Positions 34,044 through 43,644 of a stretch of DNA of 64,000 bases are shown piece after piece (position 1 is the first letter of the stretch; each line of letters starts with the position of its first letter). This stretch comes from an uncultured Pseudomonadales bacterium (GTDB lineage: Bacteria > Pseudomonadota > Gammaproteobacteria > Pseudomonadales > Azotimanducaceae): positions 310,001 to 374,000 of the forward strand of contig CALSMJ010000004.1 of the NCBI GenBank assembly GCA_943787425.1, given 5' to 3'. The notes under the pieces are model-generated. The model did not search any database, was not told the origin of the DNA, and saw nothing but the letters and a program-made list of their open reading frames with translations. The position numbers and the translations under genes are program-made.

Positions 34044-35672
34044 CTAGTTGGAAAAGACAAAGCCTTGATACCCCTTACGTTTAACGTTTTCGCAAATCTC
34101 AACATAACTCGGAAAGCCGCCGACATAGGGCATAAAGATTCTGGGTTTGCCTGGGACATTCGCGCCAAGGTACCAAGAGTTGCAGGTCGGAAATAGCGTA
34201 CCTGCAGCGATCGCATTGCCGGTTTCGACCCAGTCTGCCGCGGCTGCATTGGTCGCTTCAATTGTTCTGGCTTGGCGCTGTTGCATCGCGTCCAGACACG
34301 CCATGATCCAATCAACGTGTTGTTCAATTGTGACGATCATGTTTGACAGCACGGACGGGCTGCCTGGCCCTGAAACGGTAAAAAAGTTTGGGAATCCATC
34401 GATCGCCAATCCTAAGTAGGTTATCGGTCCGGCGGACCATTTCTCGGCCAGGGTAACCCCGGCCCGACCTTGGATATCGATTTTGAGAAGCGTCCCGGTC
34501 ATCGCATCGAATCCGGTGGCGAAAATCAACAGATCAAAGTCATACGACCGGCCGTTGGTCACCAAGCCCGTTGGCGTGATGCGCTCAATCGGGTGATCTT
34601 TGACGCTTACAAGGTCAACATTTGCACGGTTGTACGTCTCGTAATAGTTGGTATCAACGCAAACCCGCTTGCAACCGAGCACTTGATCTGGGCAAAGCTG
34701 CTCGGCAGTCTCGGGATCCTTTACGGTGCTTCGAATCTTGTTACGGACAAACTCTGCCGCAATTTGATTGGCTTCGAGGTTGCTGCCAGTGTCACTAAAA
34801 CTGCTGCTGAAACCAAGCCCGCCTTCTTGCCACCGTGCTTCAAAACGCTGCGATTGAGCCGCCTCATCGAGGTCGAAAACAGATTCCTCCCAGCGGGATT
34901 GATGGGCGCCAAACCCAGCAAACATTTGTTTATTCAGTGCTCTGAAGTCGCCGTAATGCTGTTTAATTTCTTGGACGTAGCCTTCGTCTATCGGCCCGTT
35001 GTGGGCGGGAATGGAGTAATTTGGCGTTCTTTGAAAGACGGTTAAATGCGCGCACGACTCGGCAATAATTGGAATAGATTGAATTGACGAGGAGCCGGTT
35101 CCGATGATGCCGACGCGTTTGTCCGTAAAATCTACGGGGTCGTGGGGCCAGTTACCGGTATGGTACGCCTCGCCTTGAAAATCATCTCGGCCCTCAAAGT
35201 CTGGCAGGTTGGTTGAGGAAAGGCATCCGGTTGCCATGATACAAAACCGACTAAACAAAACGTCGCCTGCGGCTGTTTCGGAACGCCAGAGATCCAGGGA
35301 TTCTAAGAAGGTCATGCTCACGACCAGGGTATCAAACCGGATGTGGGGTCGCAGGGCGAACCGATCTGCTACATGGTTGGCATAATGTAAAATTTCCGGC
35401 TGGGCGGCGTAGCGCTCACTCCAGGACCAGTCTTGTTGCAGGGCGTCGTCAAAGGAATACGAGTACTCCATACTCTGGACATCACAGCGCGCACCGGGAT
35501 AGCGGTTCCAGTACCAAGTTCCACCAACATCACCGCCGCGTTCTAACACCACGGCAGACCGGTTACTGTTCAGCGCACGATGCAGGGCGTAGAGCCCTGC
35601 GAATCCAGCGCCAACAATGATCAGGTCGACCGGGTTGGTTTCCGATGACCCTGAGTCATTCAAAAGTGACAT
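34044..35672 (-). CDS. Flavin-containing Baeyer-Villiger monooxygenase
   Basis: 542 aa FAD/NADPH enzyme. The FAD Rossmann motif is VGAGFAGLYAL at the N-terminus, the NADPH motif GIIGTGSSSIQSIP is in the middle, and between them lies the type I BVMO fingerprint FQGEAYHTGNWP (FxGxxxHTxxWP). Related enzymes turn cyclic or linear ketones into lactones or esters. Start ATG 35672 has AGGAG upstream. It is divergent from an MFS transporter, with a 9-bp inverted repeat between the two, suggesting shared control. Confidence 0.94.
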   Translation of the reverse strand: MSLLNDSGSSETNPVDLIIVGAGFAGLYALHRALNSNRSAVVLERGGDVGGTWYWNRYPGARCDVQSMEYSYSFDDALQQDWSWSERYAAQPEILHYANHVADRFALRPHIRFDTLVVSMTFLESLDLWRSETAAGDVLFSRFCIMATGCLSSTNLPDFEGRDDFQGEAYHTGNWPHDPVDFTDKRVGIIGTGSSSIQSIPIIAESCAHLTVFQRTPNYSIPAHNGPIDEGYVQEIKQHYGDFRALNKQMFAGFGAHQSRWEESVFDLDEAAQSQRFEARWQEGGLGFSSSFSDTGSNLEANQIAAEFVRNKIRSTVKDPETAEQLCPDQVLGCKRVCVDTNYYETYNRANVDLVSVKDHPIERITPTGLVTNGRSYDFDLLIFATGFDAMTGTLLKIDIQGRAGVTLAEKWSAGPITYLGLAIDGFPNFFTVSGPGSPSVLSNMIVTIEQHVDWIMACLDAMQQRQARTIEATNAAAADWVETGNAIAAGTLFPTCNSWYLGANVPGKPRIFMPYVGGFPSYVEICENVKRKGYQGFVFSN

Positions 35673-35747
35673 ATCGATCTCCTATTGCGGTCGAAATTGA
35701 ACCACGTCGGACACATTTACTCAAACCAGCAATCCGGACATACTCAA

Positions 35748-35774
35748 GCAAAGCTCGAGCGCTGTGAGCTTTGC
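35748..35774. promoter_or_regulatory. Perfect 9-bp inverted repeat, putative operator
   Basis: GCAAAGCTC (35748-35756) and its reverse complement GAGCTTTGC (35766-35774) are separated by 9 bases. The 18-bp centre spacing and position between divergent monooxygenase and MFS genes fit a dimeric repressor site. No regulator gene is adjacent, so the binding protein is unknown. Confidence 0.5.
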
Positions 35775-35819
35775 ACTGAGTGCTGCCTAGGTTGTTGAGA
35801 CCAACTAAAAGGAAACGCA

Positions 35820-36980
35820 ATGAACCGGACTTTGGTGGTGTTAACCCTAGCCGCCTGTATGGCGCAGACCGGTGCACCAATTGTTGTGTTGCTTGGTGGC
35901 ATTATTGGCGCCGAGCTTGCGCCTTCGCCGGGTCTTGCCACCCTGCCGGTTGCGTTGATGATCCTTGGCACCGCCGCGTCGACCATTCCGGCCTCCTTCG
36001 TTATGCGCCGGTTTGGTCGGCGCAAAGGATTCTTATTCGCGGCCAGCTATGCAGTGATTGCCGGTTTGCTTGCGGCCTTCGCCGTTCAGCTCGGTGCTTT
36101 TTGGCTGTTTTGCACCGCGACCTTCCTGATTGGAAGTCATAATGCCTTCGTTCAGCAGTACCGGTTTGCCGTGGCCGAATCGGTTCCGGCAGCGCGCCTC
36201 GGTAGATCGCTATCGATTTTGATGTTGGCCGGTGTGGTGGCGGCGTATCTTGGGCCGAAAACCGCGACGCTGCTGCAGGACCTTGTACCCAGCGCGGTGT
36301 ATGCAGGATCCTTTTTAGGGTTATCAGTCTTAATGGCCGGCGCTGGAATGGTCCTATGCGGGTATGTCCCAGACCGGTCTGAGTCAGAAGTCGAAGGTCA
36401 AGGCGGTCGATCCTTGTGGCAAATTGCGCAACAACTGGATTTTAAAATTGCGATTGTGGCCTCCGTGTCGGCATGGAGCATTATGAGCCTGCTCATGACG
36501 GCGACACCGGTTGCGATGCATCACTTGGATCAATTCAGTCTGCTTGATACGGCTTGGGTCATTCAGAGCCATATTATGGCGATGTTTTTACCGTCGTTGG
36601 TGAGCGGCATTTTATTGGACCGCTACGGACCTTTGCGCATGATTACCGCGGGCGCGGCGGTTTTAATTTTGTGTTTGGCGGTTGCGTTTGCGGGGCGGCA
36701 CCTGATGCATTACTGGTGGGCGCTGGTGCTGCTGGGGATTGGTTGGAACTTTATGTATTTAGGCGGAACGGCCCTGCTAACGCGAACCTATGAAGCCAAC
36801 GAGCGGTTTAAGGTTCAGGCCTGCAATGACTTTATCGTCTTTGCAATGCAGGCGGTTGCGGCCTTGTCCTCCGGTTTTTTCTTGTTCAGTTTTGGATGGC
36901 TTTGGTTGGTCTACCTGAGCGCCTGTGTGCTCATTGCGCCCCTAGCCTTAGTGGGTTACAGACGTTGGGCACTGGTTTAA
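35820..36980 (+). CDS. MFS transporter
   Basis: 386 aa with about 12 hydrophobic segments. The loop 2-3 motif is visible as MRRFGRRKGFLF, typical of the major facilitator superfamily. ATG 35820 has AAAAGGAAA upstream. Divergent from the Baeyer-Villiger monooxygenase, it may import that enzyme's substrate or export its product; this is context only. The substrate is not readable from the sequence. Confidence 0.9.
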   Translation: MNRTLVVLTLAACMAQTGAPIVVLLGGIIGAELAPSPGLATLPVALMILGTAASTIPASFVMRRFGRRKGFLFAASYAVIAGLLAAFAVQLGAFWLFCTATFLIGSHNAFVQQYRFAVAESVPAARLGRSLSILMLAGVVAAYLGPKTATLLQDLVPSAVYAGSFLGLSVLMAGAGMVLCGYVPDRSESEVEGQGGRSLWQIAQQLDFKIAIVASVSAWSIMSLLMTATPVAMHHLDQFSLLDTAWVIQSHIMAMFLPSLVSGILLDRYGPLRMITAGAAVLILCLAVAFAGRHLMHYWWALVLLGIGWNFMYLGGTALLTRTYEANERFKVQACNDFIVFAMQAVAALSSGFFLFSFGWLWLVYLSACVLIAPLALVGYRRWALV

Positions 36981-37018
36981 CGGTTACAGGGCAAAAGGGG
37001 ATGCACCATGGTTCATGC

Positions 37019-37909
37019 CTACTTGAAAACGGAAATTAACTTCGGATACAGTTGGGCCAGCTCCTGGCTGAGCAGTGCAAATTGCGCATCGAGTTCCGCA
37101 AGGGCTGCAATTTCTGGCTCAAGGCCGTCTGAATCATCGGCCTGCTCGACAAGGGCCTCATATTTGATCTGGCTCAGGACCAAATCTTTATCCAAAGTGA
37201 AGGCCAGGCTCTGATCCCAGGTCAGCCGGAGCTTGTTGCAGAGTTTGCCAGCATCGATGTGGGCTAGAATCTCTTTACTTTGAAGGGTGACTTTTCGACA
37301 AGTAATGCTCGATCCGTCTTCAGGGTCGAAGAGGTCGCAAGCATTGCCAAGCTCGAAACCGGGCGGCGGCTGATTTCTTTTCAGCCATTGCGTGAACAAC
37401 TGACCCGCCGATTGTTTGGACTCGATGCGAGTCACTGCAAGCGTGCCAAGGGTCATCCGAAGGTAATTTAAAAATGTGTCGACGTCGGTGGCAGACGCGC
37501 TATTGATCACCAGGAGTCCAGCCGCTGGATCAATGTAACCGAGAATCCGTCGGTGTTTGCTTAGGGCTTTGGGTAAAAGCTCACCCAGGGCGGCCTCTTT
37601 AAATTGGAGCCGTTGTTTTGAGGAAGGTTTTTGACCCTCAAGGTTGGTCCAGTGATGCGATTTTTCAGAGATCAGTTCTTGCAGTGCGCTGGTCGGAATC
37701 ACTTTTTCTTCGCGTTTGCCACAAAATAAAACCCGGTTGCCAAATCGACGAGTAAGATCCGTGAATCCGTCGGGCAGGGGGGAAACCCAGCCAAAAGTGC
37801 TTTGACTGAAGGCGCTGCAGGGCTCGAAGGCCTCATTGGCGAGCAGGTCGTCAAAGTGTTCCGGTAGGGTGTCTGAAAAACTTAAGATGGTGGCGCTGGA
37901 AAACAACAT
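37019..37909 (-). CDS. rdgC: Recombination-associated protein RdgC
   Basis: Ring-forming DNA-binding protein, 296 aa, that coats duplex DNA and limits RecA. Family landmarks are the N-terminal DDLLANEAFEPCSAFSQSTFGW region and the C-terminal FELGNACDLFDPEDGSSITCR followed by LTWDQSLAFTLDKDLVL. Length matches the E. coli protein (303 aa). Start ATG 37909. It is divergent from the ccm operon, and the two -10 elements are mirror images. Confidence 0.94.
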   Translation of the reverse strand: MLFSSATILSFSDTLPEHFDDLLANEAFEPCSAFSQSTFGWVSPLPDGFTDLTRRFGNRVLFCGKREEKVIPTSALQELISEKSHHWTNLEGQKPSSKQRLQFKEAALGELLPKALSKHRRILGYIDPAAGLLVINSASATDVDTFLNYLRMTLGTLAVTRIESKQSAGQLFTQWLKRNQPPPGFELGNACDLFDPEDGSSITCRKVTLQSKEILAHIDAGKLCNKLRLTWDQSLAFTLDKDLVLSQIKYEALVEQADDSDGLEPEIAALAELDAQFALLSQELAQLYPKLISVFK

Positions 37910-37933
37910 GGAGATTACTCATAAAATGAAGCG

Positions 37934-37996
37934 GCAGTATACGCGAAACTTCCATCGGATCATGGATCACATTGAGTGCATCGCATCGTATACTGC
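37934..37996. promoter_or_regulatory. Divergent rdgC/ccm promoters with mirrored -10 elements
   Basis: GCAGTATACG (37934-37943) and CGTATACTGC (37987-37996) are exact reverse complements, 43 bp apart. Each contains TATACT in the direction of its own gene, toward rdgC on the minus strand and toward ccmA on the plus strand. Neither has a good -35 hexamer, so regulation by an activator or overlapping polymerases is possible. Confidence 0.45.
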
Positions 37997-38020
37997 ACTC
38001 ATGAGCCAAGAGAAAGCCCA

Positions 38021-38611
38021 ATGCTGCAGATCGAATCCTTAAGCTGCTTTCGGCAAGATCGGTTTCTTTTCAAAGACTTAAATGCCAAGGTCCTGCCTGG
38101 GCAAGCCTTGCAAATCGTGGGCGAAAACGGTTCCGGTAAGACGACCTTGTTTAAAATTTTGGCTGGGTTGTTTGATGAATATGAAGGCCGGGTGATCTTA
38201 GCGGACGCAGGGCGCCCGCTCTATCTGGGGCACCGGTATGCCGTGAATGATCAATTAACGCCAATTGAAAATTTAAATTTTTTGCTCAAACTCAACGATA
38301 TTCAGCAGGCGGAAGGGCTGCTAACGGCGGCTTTAGCCCGATTTCAGCTGTGCTCTGGGCTGGATCAGCCCTGCGCAGCCCTCTCCGAAGGTCAAAAGAA
38401 GCGAGTCGCATTGGCGCGGTTGATGTTAACCTCAGCTCGGATTTGGCTATTGGATGAGGCCTTTAGTGCCCTGGACGCGCCTGGACGGGCTGTTTTGTCC
38501 GAGGTCTGTCAGGCGCATCTTGCATCTGGTGGCACTTTGATTTTTAGCAGTCATCAAGGCATTCCAGAGTTTGCTTCCGCGGCACAATTGCATCTGAAGG
38601 CCGAGTTATGA
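38021..38611 (+). CDS. ccmA: Heme exporter ATP-binding protein CcmA
   Basis: ABC ATPase of the System I heme-release complex CcmABCD, 196 aa. Walker A is GENGSGKTTL, the signature is LSEGQKKRVALARLML, and Walker B is IWLLDEAFSALD. ATG 38021 is used; an in-frame ATG at 37976 lies in the promoter region. First gene of ccmABCDEFGHI; its stop overlaps ccmB (ATGA). Confidence 0.96.
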   Translation: MLQIESLSCFRQDRFLFKDLNAKVLPGQALQIVGENGSGKTTLFKILAGLFDEYEGRVILADAGRPLYLGHRYAVNDQLTPIENLNFLLKLNDIQQAEGLLTAALARFQLCSGLDQPCAALSEGQKKRVALARLMLTSARIWLLDEAFSALDAPGRAVLSEVCQAHLASGGTLIFSSHQGIPEFASAAQLHLKAEL

Positions 38612-39252
38612 CGCTGTTATTGCGAGAGCTAAAAATCCTGCTTCGGTCTCCCGCTGGGGCCATTCAGTCATTGATGTTTGCCGTATTGGTTATCGCGCTG
38701 TTTCCGTTGGCGATTACCCCAGACCCTGACCAGCTGGCACCCCTGGGCATTGGTTTAATCTGGGTGGTGACCTTGCTGGCGTGCCTGCTGGCTGCGGACA
38801 AAAGCCTGGCAAGCGATTATGCAGATGGCAGTCTGGAACAGATGGTCCTGAGCGACTACCCCCTGTGGTGGATGTGCTTGGTCAAAAGTATGGCGCATTG
38901 GGTCAGTTGTGCCCTGCCGCTGCTGCTGATGGCCCCCATCCTAGGCGCGATGCTGGCGATGCCTTTAGATCGGATTGTTTGGCTGATGGCTTCGCTGGTC
39001 CTTGGATCGCCGATTTTGAGTTTGTTTTGTATGTTGGGCGCCATGCTGACGGTCGGGTTGAATCAAAGCAGTGCCTTGCTGCCGATTTTGATCGCCCCAT
39101 TTTTGGTGCCAACCTTAATTCTTGGTACGCAGTGGGCGACGACGGGGGGCGAGGCGTTTTATGGCTACATGCTGGCTGCCTTGCTGTGTCTATCAGTTGT
39201 AACGCTGCCCTTTGCAACGGCGGTCGTCGCAAAAATAGCGGTGAGCCGGTGA
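38608..39252 (+). CDS. ccmB: Heme exporter membrane protein CcmB
   Basis: Inner-membrane subunit of CcmABCD, 214 aa with six hydrophobic segments. The N-terminal LLRELKILLRSPAGAIQSLMF, and the ADKSLASDYADGSLEQM segment before the second half, are family features. CcmAB hydrolyses ATP to release holo-CcmE from CcmCD. It overlaps ccmA by 4 bp. Confidence 0.96.
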   Translation: MTLLLRELKILLRSPAGAIQSLMFAVLVIALFPLAITPDPDQLAPLGIGLIWVVTLLACLLAADKSLASDYADGSLEQMVLSDYPLWWMCLVKSMAHWVSCALPLLLMAPILGAMLAMPLDRIVWLMASLVLGSPILSLFCMLGAMLTVGLNQSSALLPILIAPFLVPTLILGTQWATTGGEAFYGYMLAALLCLSVVTLPFATAVVAKIAVSR

Positions 39253-39308
39253 GTCTACGGCGGCAGACCTGTTACAATTATAGCCGAAGTTTTTAAGGTA
39301 GATTGATC

Positions 39309-40043
39309 GTGTGGCGTTGGTTTCATCAATGGGGTAGCCCCAAATTTTTTTACCATCGCAGCGGCGCGCTGTTACCCGTTCTGGCATTGGCGAGCGTTTT
39401 GATTTTGGGGTGTGGCGTGGTCTGGGGCTTGTTGATTGCGCCTGCTGACTACCAGCAAGGCGAAAGCGTTCGAATTATGTATGTCCACGTGCCAGCTGCG
39501 ATTTTGGCGCAATCAAGCTATGCCATGATGGCGATTATGGCGCTCATTTCGCTCATCTGGCGGCTCAAGATCGCCGATGCTGCCGTTCAAACCGTGGCGC
39601 CGATTGGTGCTTGCGTGACCCTTTTAGCGTTGGCAACTGGATCGCTTTGGGGAAAACCGATGTGGGGAACCTATTGGGTGTGGGATGCGCGCTTAACGTC
39701 GACGCTAATTTTATTTTTTTTGTTCGCTGGGGTGCTCGCGCTCAGAAACGCCGCGGGTCAAAGCCAGAGCGCAGGTCGGGCGGCCTCGGTTTTAGCCGTG
39801 ATTGGGCTGCTGAACCTTCCGATTATAAAATATAGTGTTGATTGGTGGTTCACGCTGCATCAGCCGGCAAGTTTCACCTTGACTGAGCGGCCCGCAATGC
39901 CCTTTTCGATGTGGGGCCCCCTTTTGATGATGGTCGTCGGTTTTTATGCCTGGTTTTTCTTGGCTTGGCTGATTCGTTTGCGTCATGAGCTCGTAAAACG
40001 AGAAGTTCGCACCGATTGGGTCCAGCAGATGATCAAACAATGA
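39309..40043 (+). CDS. ccmC: Heme-handling protein CcmC
   Basis: Six-segment membrane protein, 244 aa, loading heme onto CcmE in the periplasm. The WWD motif is visible as WGTYWVWDARLTS, flanked by the two conserved heme-ligand His (YVHVPAA and WFTLHQPAS). GTG 39309 is favoured over TTG 39303 because AAGG (39295-39298) is then 10 bases upstream. The stop overlaps ccmD. Confidence 0.96.
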   Translation: MWRWFHQWGSPKFFYHRSGALLPVLALASVLILGCGVVWGLLIAPADYQQGESVRIMYVHVPAAILAQSSYAMMAIMALISLIWRLKIADAAVQTVAPIGACVTLLALATGSLWGKPMWGTYWVWDARLTSTLILFFLFAGVLALRNAAGQSQSAGRAASVLAVIGLLNLPIIKYSVDWWFTLHQPASFTLTERPAMPFSMWGPLLMMVVGFYAWFFLAWLIRLRHELVKREVRTDWVQQMIKQ

Positions 40044-40213
40044 ATTTTGAAACGATAACCGCCTTCTTAGAAATGGGTGGTTACGCAATTTACGTCTTCG
40101 CTTCCTATGGCCTCACGGCGCTGACGCTCGGTGGTTTGCTTTTGGCTGAGTCCCGTCGACACCGAGCCTGGTTACGCCGGCAGGGTTCGGTGCAGCGCTC
40201 AGAGGAGACTTAA
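40040..40213 (+). CDS. ccmD: Heme exporter small protein CcmD
   Basis: 57 aa with one transmembrane segment (YAIYVFASYGLTALTLGG) and a basic, Arg-rich cytoplasmic tail, as in CcmD, which stabilises CcmC-CcmE. Start ATG 40040 overlaps the ccmC stop (ATGA); an in-frame upstream start at 40016 is inside ccmC. Position between ccmC and ccmE supports the call. Confidence 0.93.
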   Translation: MNFETITAFLEMGGYAIYVFASYGLTALTLGGLLLAESRRHRAWLRRQGSVQRSEET

Positions 40214-40216
40214 GCT

Positions 40217-40678
40217 GTGAAATTCGGGGCAATGAAACCGCAACGCCGAAATCGGTTATTGTTAGTGTTAGGCCTGTTAGCGGGCGTCGGTCTGGCACTG
40301 ACGTTCGTTCTAAAGGCATTGAACAGCAATATTAATTTGTTCTACACGCCGGTGCAGGTTATTGACGGCGAGGTGCCAATTGGTGCCCGCGTCAGGGCTG
40401 GCGGCATGGTAGAAGCCGGCTCGATTCGGCGCTCCGAAGGGTCGCTCGAGGTTGCTTTCACCGTTTCAGATTTGGCAGGCGCCGCTTTTGAGATTCGCTA
40501 TATTGGGATCCTCCCGGATTTGTTCCGGGAAGGCCAAGGGGTTGTCGCAACTGGCGCTCTGAGCCAGGACGGGGTGTTCTTCGCCGAAGAAATTCTCGCC
40601 AAGCATGATGAAAAGTATATGCCGCCGGAAGTCGCGATGGCGTTGGACGCGACCAAACTGGAAGCCTTGCAGCCATGA
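40217..40678 (+). CDS. ccmE: Cytochrome c-type biogenesis heme chaperone CcmE
   Basis: Membrane-anchored periplasmic heme chaperone, 153 aa from GTG 40217 (ATG 40232 is a possible later start). One N-terminal transmembrane segment precedes an OB fold. The heme-attaching His is in [13 protein letters not shown] near the C-terminus, with the conserved Tyr after it. It overlaps ccmF by 4 bp. Confidence 0.96.
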   Translation: MKFGAMKPQRRNRLLLVLGLLAGVGLALTFVLKALNSNINLFYTPVQVIDGEVPIGARVRAGGMVEAGSIRRSEGSLEVAFTVSDLAGAAFEIRYIGILPDLFREGQGVVATGALSQDGVFFAEEILAKHDEKYMPPEVAMALDATKLEALQP

Positions 40679-42663
40679 TTGTTGAGCTGGGTCATTTTTG
40701 CGTTGTGATTGCCTGCCTTTTGGCGTGTTTACAGGTTGTACTGCCAAGCATTGGCTTAAAGCAGAATAACGCCCAGCTTATGGCCTCGGCGTCGAGTCTT
40801 GCCTACGGCGTATTTGTGTTTACGCTGCTCGGGTTTCTTGCATTGATTCACGCCTTTGTCACCGACGATTTTTCAGTTGAGTACGTGGCGAATCACTCCA
40901 ATACGCGATTGCCCCTGCAATTTAAGGTGTCAGCGCTGTGGAGCGCGCACGAAGGGTCATTCCTGTTGTGGACCCTTGTCATGTCGATTTGGACCATGAT
41001 GGTCGCTCGATTTTCTGCGCCGTTAACCACCGATATGCGCGCGCGAGTTTTAATTTGCCTTGCGGCCTTAGGCGTTGGCTTTTACCTGTTTTTGCTGTTG
41101 ACCTCGAATCCTTTTGAGCGCGCGTTACCATTTTATCCTGCAGAAGGCGCCGATTTGAATCCGCTGCTTCAGGACTTCGGACTCATCGTGCACCCGCCGC
41201 TGCTTTACATGGGGTATGTTGGGCTGTCGGTACCCTTTGCGTTCGCCATCGCCAGCCTCTGGGGTAATACCCTGGATGTCAGCTGGGCGCGCTGGTCGCG
41301 GCCCTGGACAAATTTGGCGTGGGCATTTTTGACGATGGGCATAACCCTTGGGAGCTGGTGGGCCTATTACGAATTGGGTTGGGGCGGCTGGTGGTTTTGG
41401 GATGCGGTCGAGAATGCCTCCTTTGTGCCCTGGTTGATCGCAACCGCCTTGATCCATTCGCTGGCGGCAACCGAGAAACGCGGCGTGTTCAAGTCCTGGA
41501 CGGTGTTGCTGGCCATTTTTGGCTTCTCGTTTAGTTTGCTCGGCGCGTTTTTGGTGCGCTCCGGCGTTTTGACATCGGTGCACGCTTTTGCAGTGGACCC
41601 GGAACGCGGCGCGGCGATTTTGATGTTTTTGGTGCCAGTGATAGGTGGATCCTTGTTGCTCTATAGTGCGCGGGCCTGGGATTTGCGCAGTCGAGTGACC
41701 TTCAAACGCTCAGGACGAGAGAGTTTTATCCTCGGCAACAATGTTTTGCTTACTGTAAGCGCGGCGGTGGTTTTGCTTGGCACGCTTTACCCTTTGGGTT
41801 TTGAAGCCCTGACCGGTGGCGACAAAATCTCGATCGGGCCACCGTATTTTAATGCGGTGTTTGTCCCCTTAATGTTGGCACTCATGGCGCTGATGATTTT
41901 GAGCCATCGCAGCCGTTGGTGGGCGACAGCGCGATCCCTACTGACTGCGAGCCAAGGCGTTTTCTCAGCAATTGCCCTTGTTGCGGCGGTTGGGCTTTCC
42001 CTGGTCATGGGGCCCATTAAGTTTTGGATCCTAGGGGTTGCCTGGCTTGCGGCGATGATCCTGCTGAATCTAGGGTATGAGCTTTATCGACGGGTGCGGC
42101 GCAAATCGAACCGCATCAGTCGATTGTTGACCCAACCTCTGGCGGTCTATGCCATGGTTTTGGGACACGCGGGTATCGCGGTGACAGCCCTGGGTATTGT
42201 GACAACGGTGATGTTGAGCGAAGAGGCGGATCTATACATGGCGCCGGGTGATCGGGCTCAGGTAGGGGCTTATGAGGTGCGGTTTTATGGAACAAACAGT
42301 GTTCAAGGCCCGAATTATGTCGCGGATCAAGGACGGGTTGAGGTGTCCCGCGCCGGCGAGCTGATCACCACCTTATTCCCAGAAAAGCGGCGGTATCTTG
42401 CCAGTCAGTCGATTATGACCGAAGCAGATATCCATGTGCGCTCGTTGGGGGATATCTATGTTGCGCTGGGTGAGCCGTTAGAAAATGGTGCCTGGGCGGT
42501 GCGGGTGCACATTAAGCCCTTGGTACGATTTATCTGGTTTGGCGGCGTGTTGATCGCGCTCGGCGGCGTGATTTCGATTTTTGATCGCCGTTACCGAGTG
42601 CCGCGAGCACGTGCATCGCGAAAAACGTCGCTTGCCCCCCGCTTGGAGCCAGCCAATGGCTAA
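40675..42663 (+). CDS. ccmF: Heme lyase subunit CcmF
   Basis: 662 aa, many membrane segments, transfers heme from CcmE to apocytochrome c with CcmH and CcmI. The WWD heme-binding domain is visible as [20 protein letters not shown]. Conserved periplasmic histidines lie nearby ([35 protein letters not shown]). The end overlaps ccmG by 8 bp. Confidence 0.97.
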   Translation: MIVELGHFCVVIACLLACLQVVLPSIGLKQNNAQLMASASSLAYGVFVFTLLGFLALIHAFVTDDFSVEYVANHSNTRLPLQFKVSALWSAHEGSFLLWTLVMSIWTMMVARFSAPLTTDMRARVLICLAALGVGFYLFLLLTSNPFERALPFYPAEGADLNPLLQDFGLIVHPPLLYMGYVGLSVPFAFAIASLWGNTLDVSWARWSRPWTNLAWAFLTMGITLGSWWAYYELGWGGWWFWDAVENASFVPWLIATALIHSLAATEKRGVFKSWTVLLAIFGFSFSLLGAFLVRSGVLTSVHAFAVDPERGAAILMFLVPVIGGSLLLYSARAWDLRSRVTFKRSGRESFILGNNVLLTVSAAVVLLGTLYPLGFEALTGGDKISIGPPYFNAVFVPLMLALMALMILSHRSRWWATARSLLTASQGVFSAIALVAAVGLSLVMGPIKFWILGVAWLAAMILLNLGYELYRRVRRKSNRISRLLTQPLAVYAMVLGHAGIAVTALGIVTTVMLSEEADLYMAPGDRAQVGAYEVRFYGTNSVQGPNYVADQGRVEVSRAGELITTLFPEKRRYLASQSIMTEADIHVRSLGDIYVALGEPLENGAWAVRVHIKPLVRFIWFGGVLIALGGVISIFDRRYRVPRARASRKTSLAPRLEPANG

Positions 42664-43195
42664 GCAAAGCGTGCTGATCCCGGTTTTCGTGTTCGCAGGC
42701 ATCGTGGTGCTGCTGGGGTTTGGTTTCCAATTGTCAGATCCACATCTATTGCCCTCGCAAAAACTCAATGACCGGATGCCCGATTTCGAGTTGCCAAGCC
42801 TGATGCAAGCTGACCAAACGCTCACCGCGGCGGATGTAACCGGTGAGGTCTCGTTGCTGAATGTCTGGGCGACTTGGTGCCCGAGTTGTGTCGCAGAACA
42901 TGGGGAACTCACCCGAATTTTTGAAACAACGGGTCTGCGCATCATCGGGGTAAATTACAATGACGACTCGGCTGCAGCGCGCACCTGGTTAAAGCGTTGG
43001 GGCGACCCCTACGCATTTCATATTGTGGATGAGACCGGGACGCTTGCGATCGATCTGGGCGTATACGGGGCGCCAGAAACCTTTGTCGTCGATGCCGACG
43101 GCATTATCCGGTATCGGCACGTTGGAGTTGTCACCCAAAAGGTGTTTGAAGAAACCCTCGCGCCGTTGATTCAAGACCTAAAGGATGCCTCATGA
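42656..43195 (+). CDS. ccmG: Thiol:disulfide interchange protein CcmG/DsbE
   Basis: Periplasmic thioredoxin-like protein, 179 aa, with an N-terminal membrane anchor. It reduces CcmH or apocytochrome disulfides. The active site is WATWCPSCVAEH, with the cis-Pro loop YGAPETFVVD later. Start ATG 42656 overlaps the ccmF end; an in-frame ATG at 42581 is inside ccmF. Its stop overlaps ccmH. Confidence 0.96.
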   Translation: MAKQSVLIPVFVFAGIVVLLGFGFQLSDPHLLPSQKLNDRMPDFELPSLMQADQTLTAADVTGEVSLLNVWATWCPSCVAEHGELTRIFETTGLRIIGVNYNDDSAAARTWLKRWGDPYAFHIVDETGTLAIDLGVYGAPETFVVDADGIIRYRHVGVVTQKVFEETLAPLIQDLKDAS

Positions 43196-43644
43196 GCAGT
43201 CGCTGGGTTTTGGCAGGGTGCTTTCTCTGGATTTTAAGTGCCCCGAGTTTAGCCGCGATCGAAGCCCAAGCGTTTCCCGATGAAACGATCAAGGCACGCT
43301 ACTACGACTTGATCGCGACGCTGCGGTGCCCGCAATGCTTGAACACCAATCTGGCCGGATCGGATGCGATGATCGCCCAAAATTTACGCGCAACGGTGCT
43401 GCGCCTACTCATTGAAGGCAAATCCGACGCCGAAGTGGAACAGTTTATGTTCGAGCGTTATGGCGACTTCATCTTGTATGAGCCGCGATGGACTGCAAGA
43501 ACCTGGCTGCTGTGGCTGGGACCCCTTGGTTTGGCGCTGATTGGCCTAAGTGTTTGGTGGTCGATGGGCGCCTCGTCCCGTAAGGCAAGACAAGGATTGA
43601 CCGAGGCAGACCGTGCAAGCCTCAAACGGTTGATGGATCGATGA
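43192..43644 (+). CDS. ccmH: Cytochrome c-type biogenesis protein CcmH
   Basis: 150 aa periplasmic redox subunit that keeps the CXXCH motif of apocytochromes reduced. A signal peptide is followed by LRCPQCLNTNLAGSDA, the conserved CxxC, then a three-helix bundle and a C-terminal membrane anchor (WLLWLGPLGLALIGLSVWW). It is the short form, with the TPR part encoded separately by the next gene, which it overlaps by 4 bp. Confidence 0.95.
   Translation: MSSRWVLAGCFLWILSAPSLAAIEAQAFPDETIKARYYDLIATLRCPQCLNTNLAGSDAMIAQNLRATVLRLLIEGKSDAEVEQFMFERYGDFILYEPRWTARTWLLWLGPLGLALIGLSVWWSMGASSRKARQGLTEADRASLKRLMDR

Noticed and set aside
34470-35045. 191-aa plus-strand open frame
   Set aside because: Antisense to the Baeyer-Villiger monooxygenase, whose FAD, NADPH and fingerprint motifs are intact across this region.
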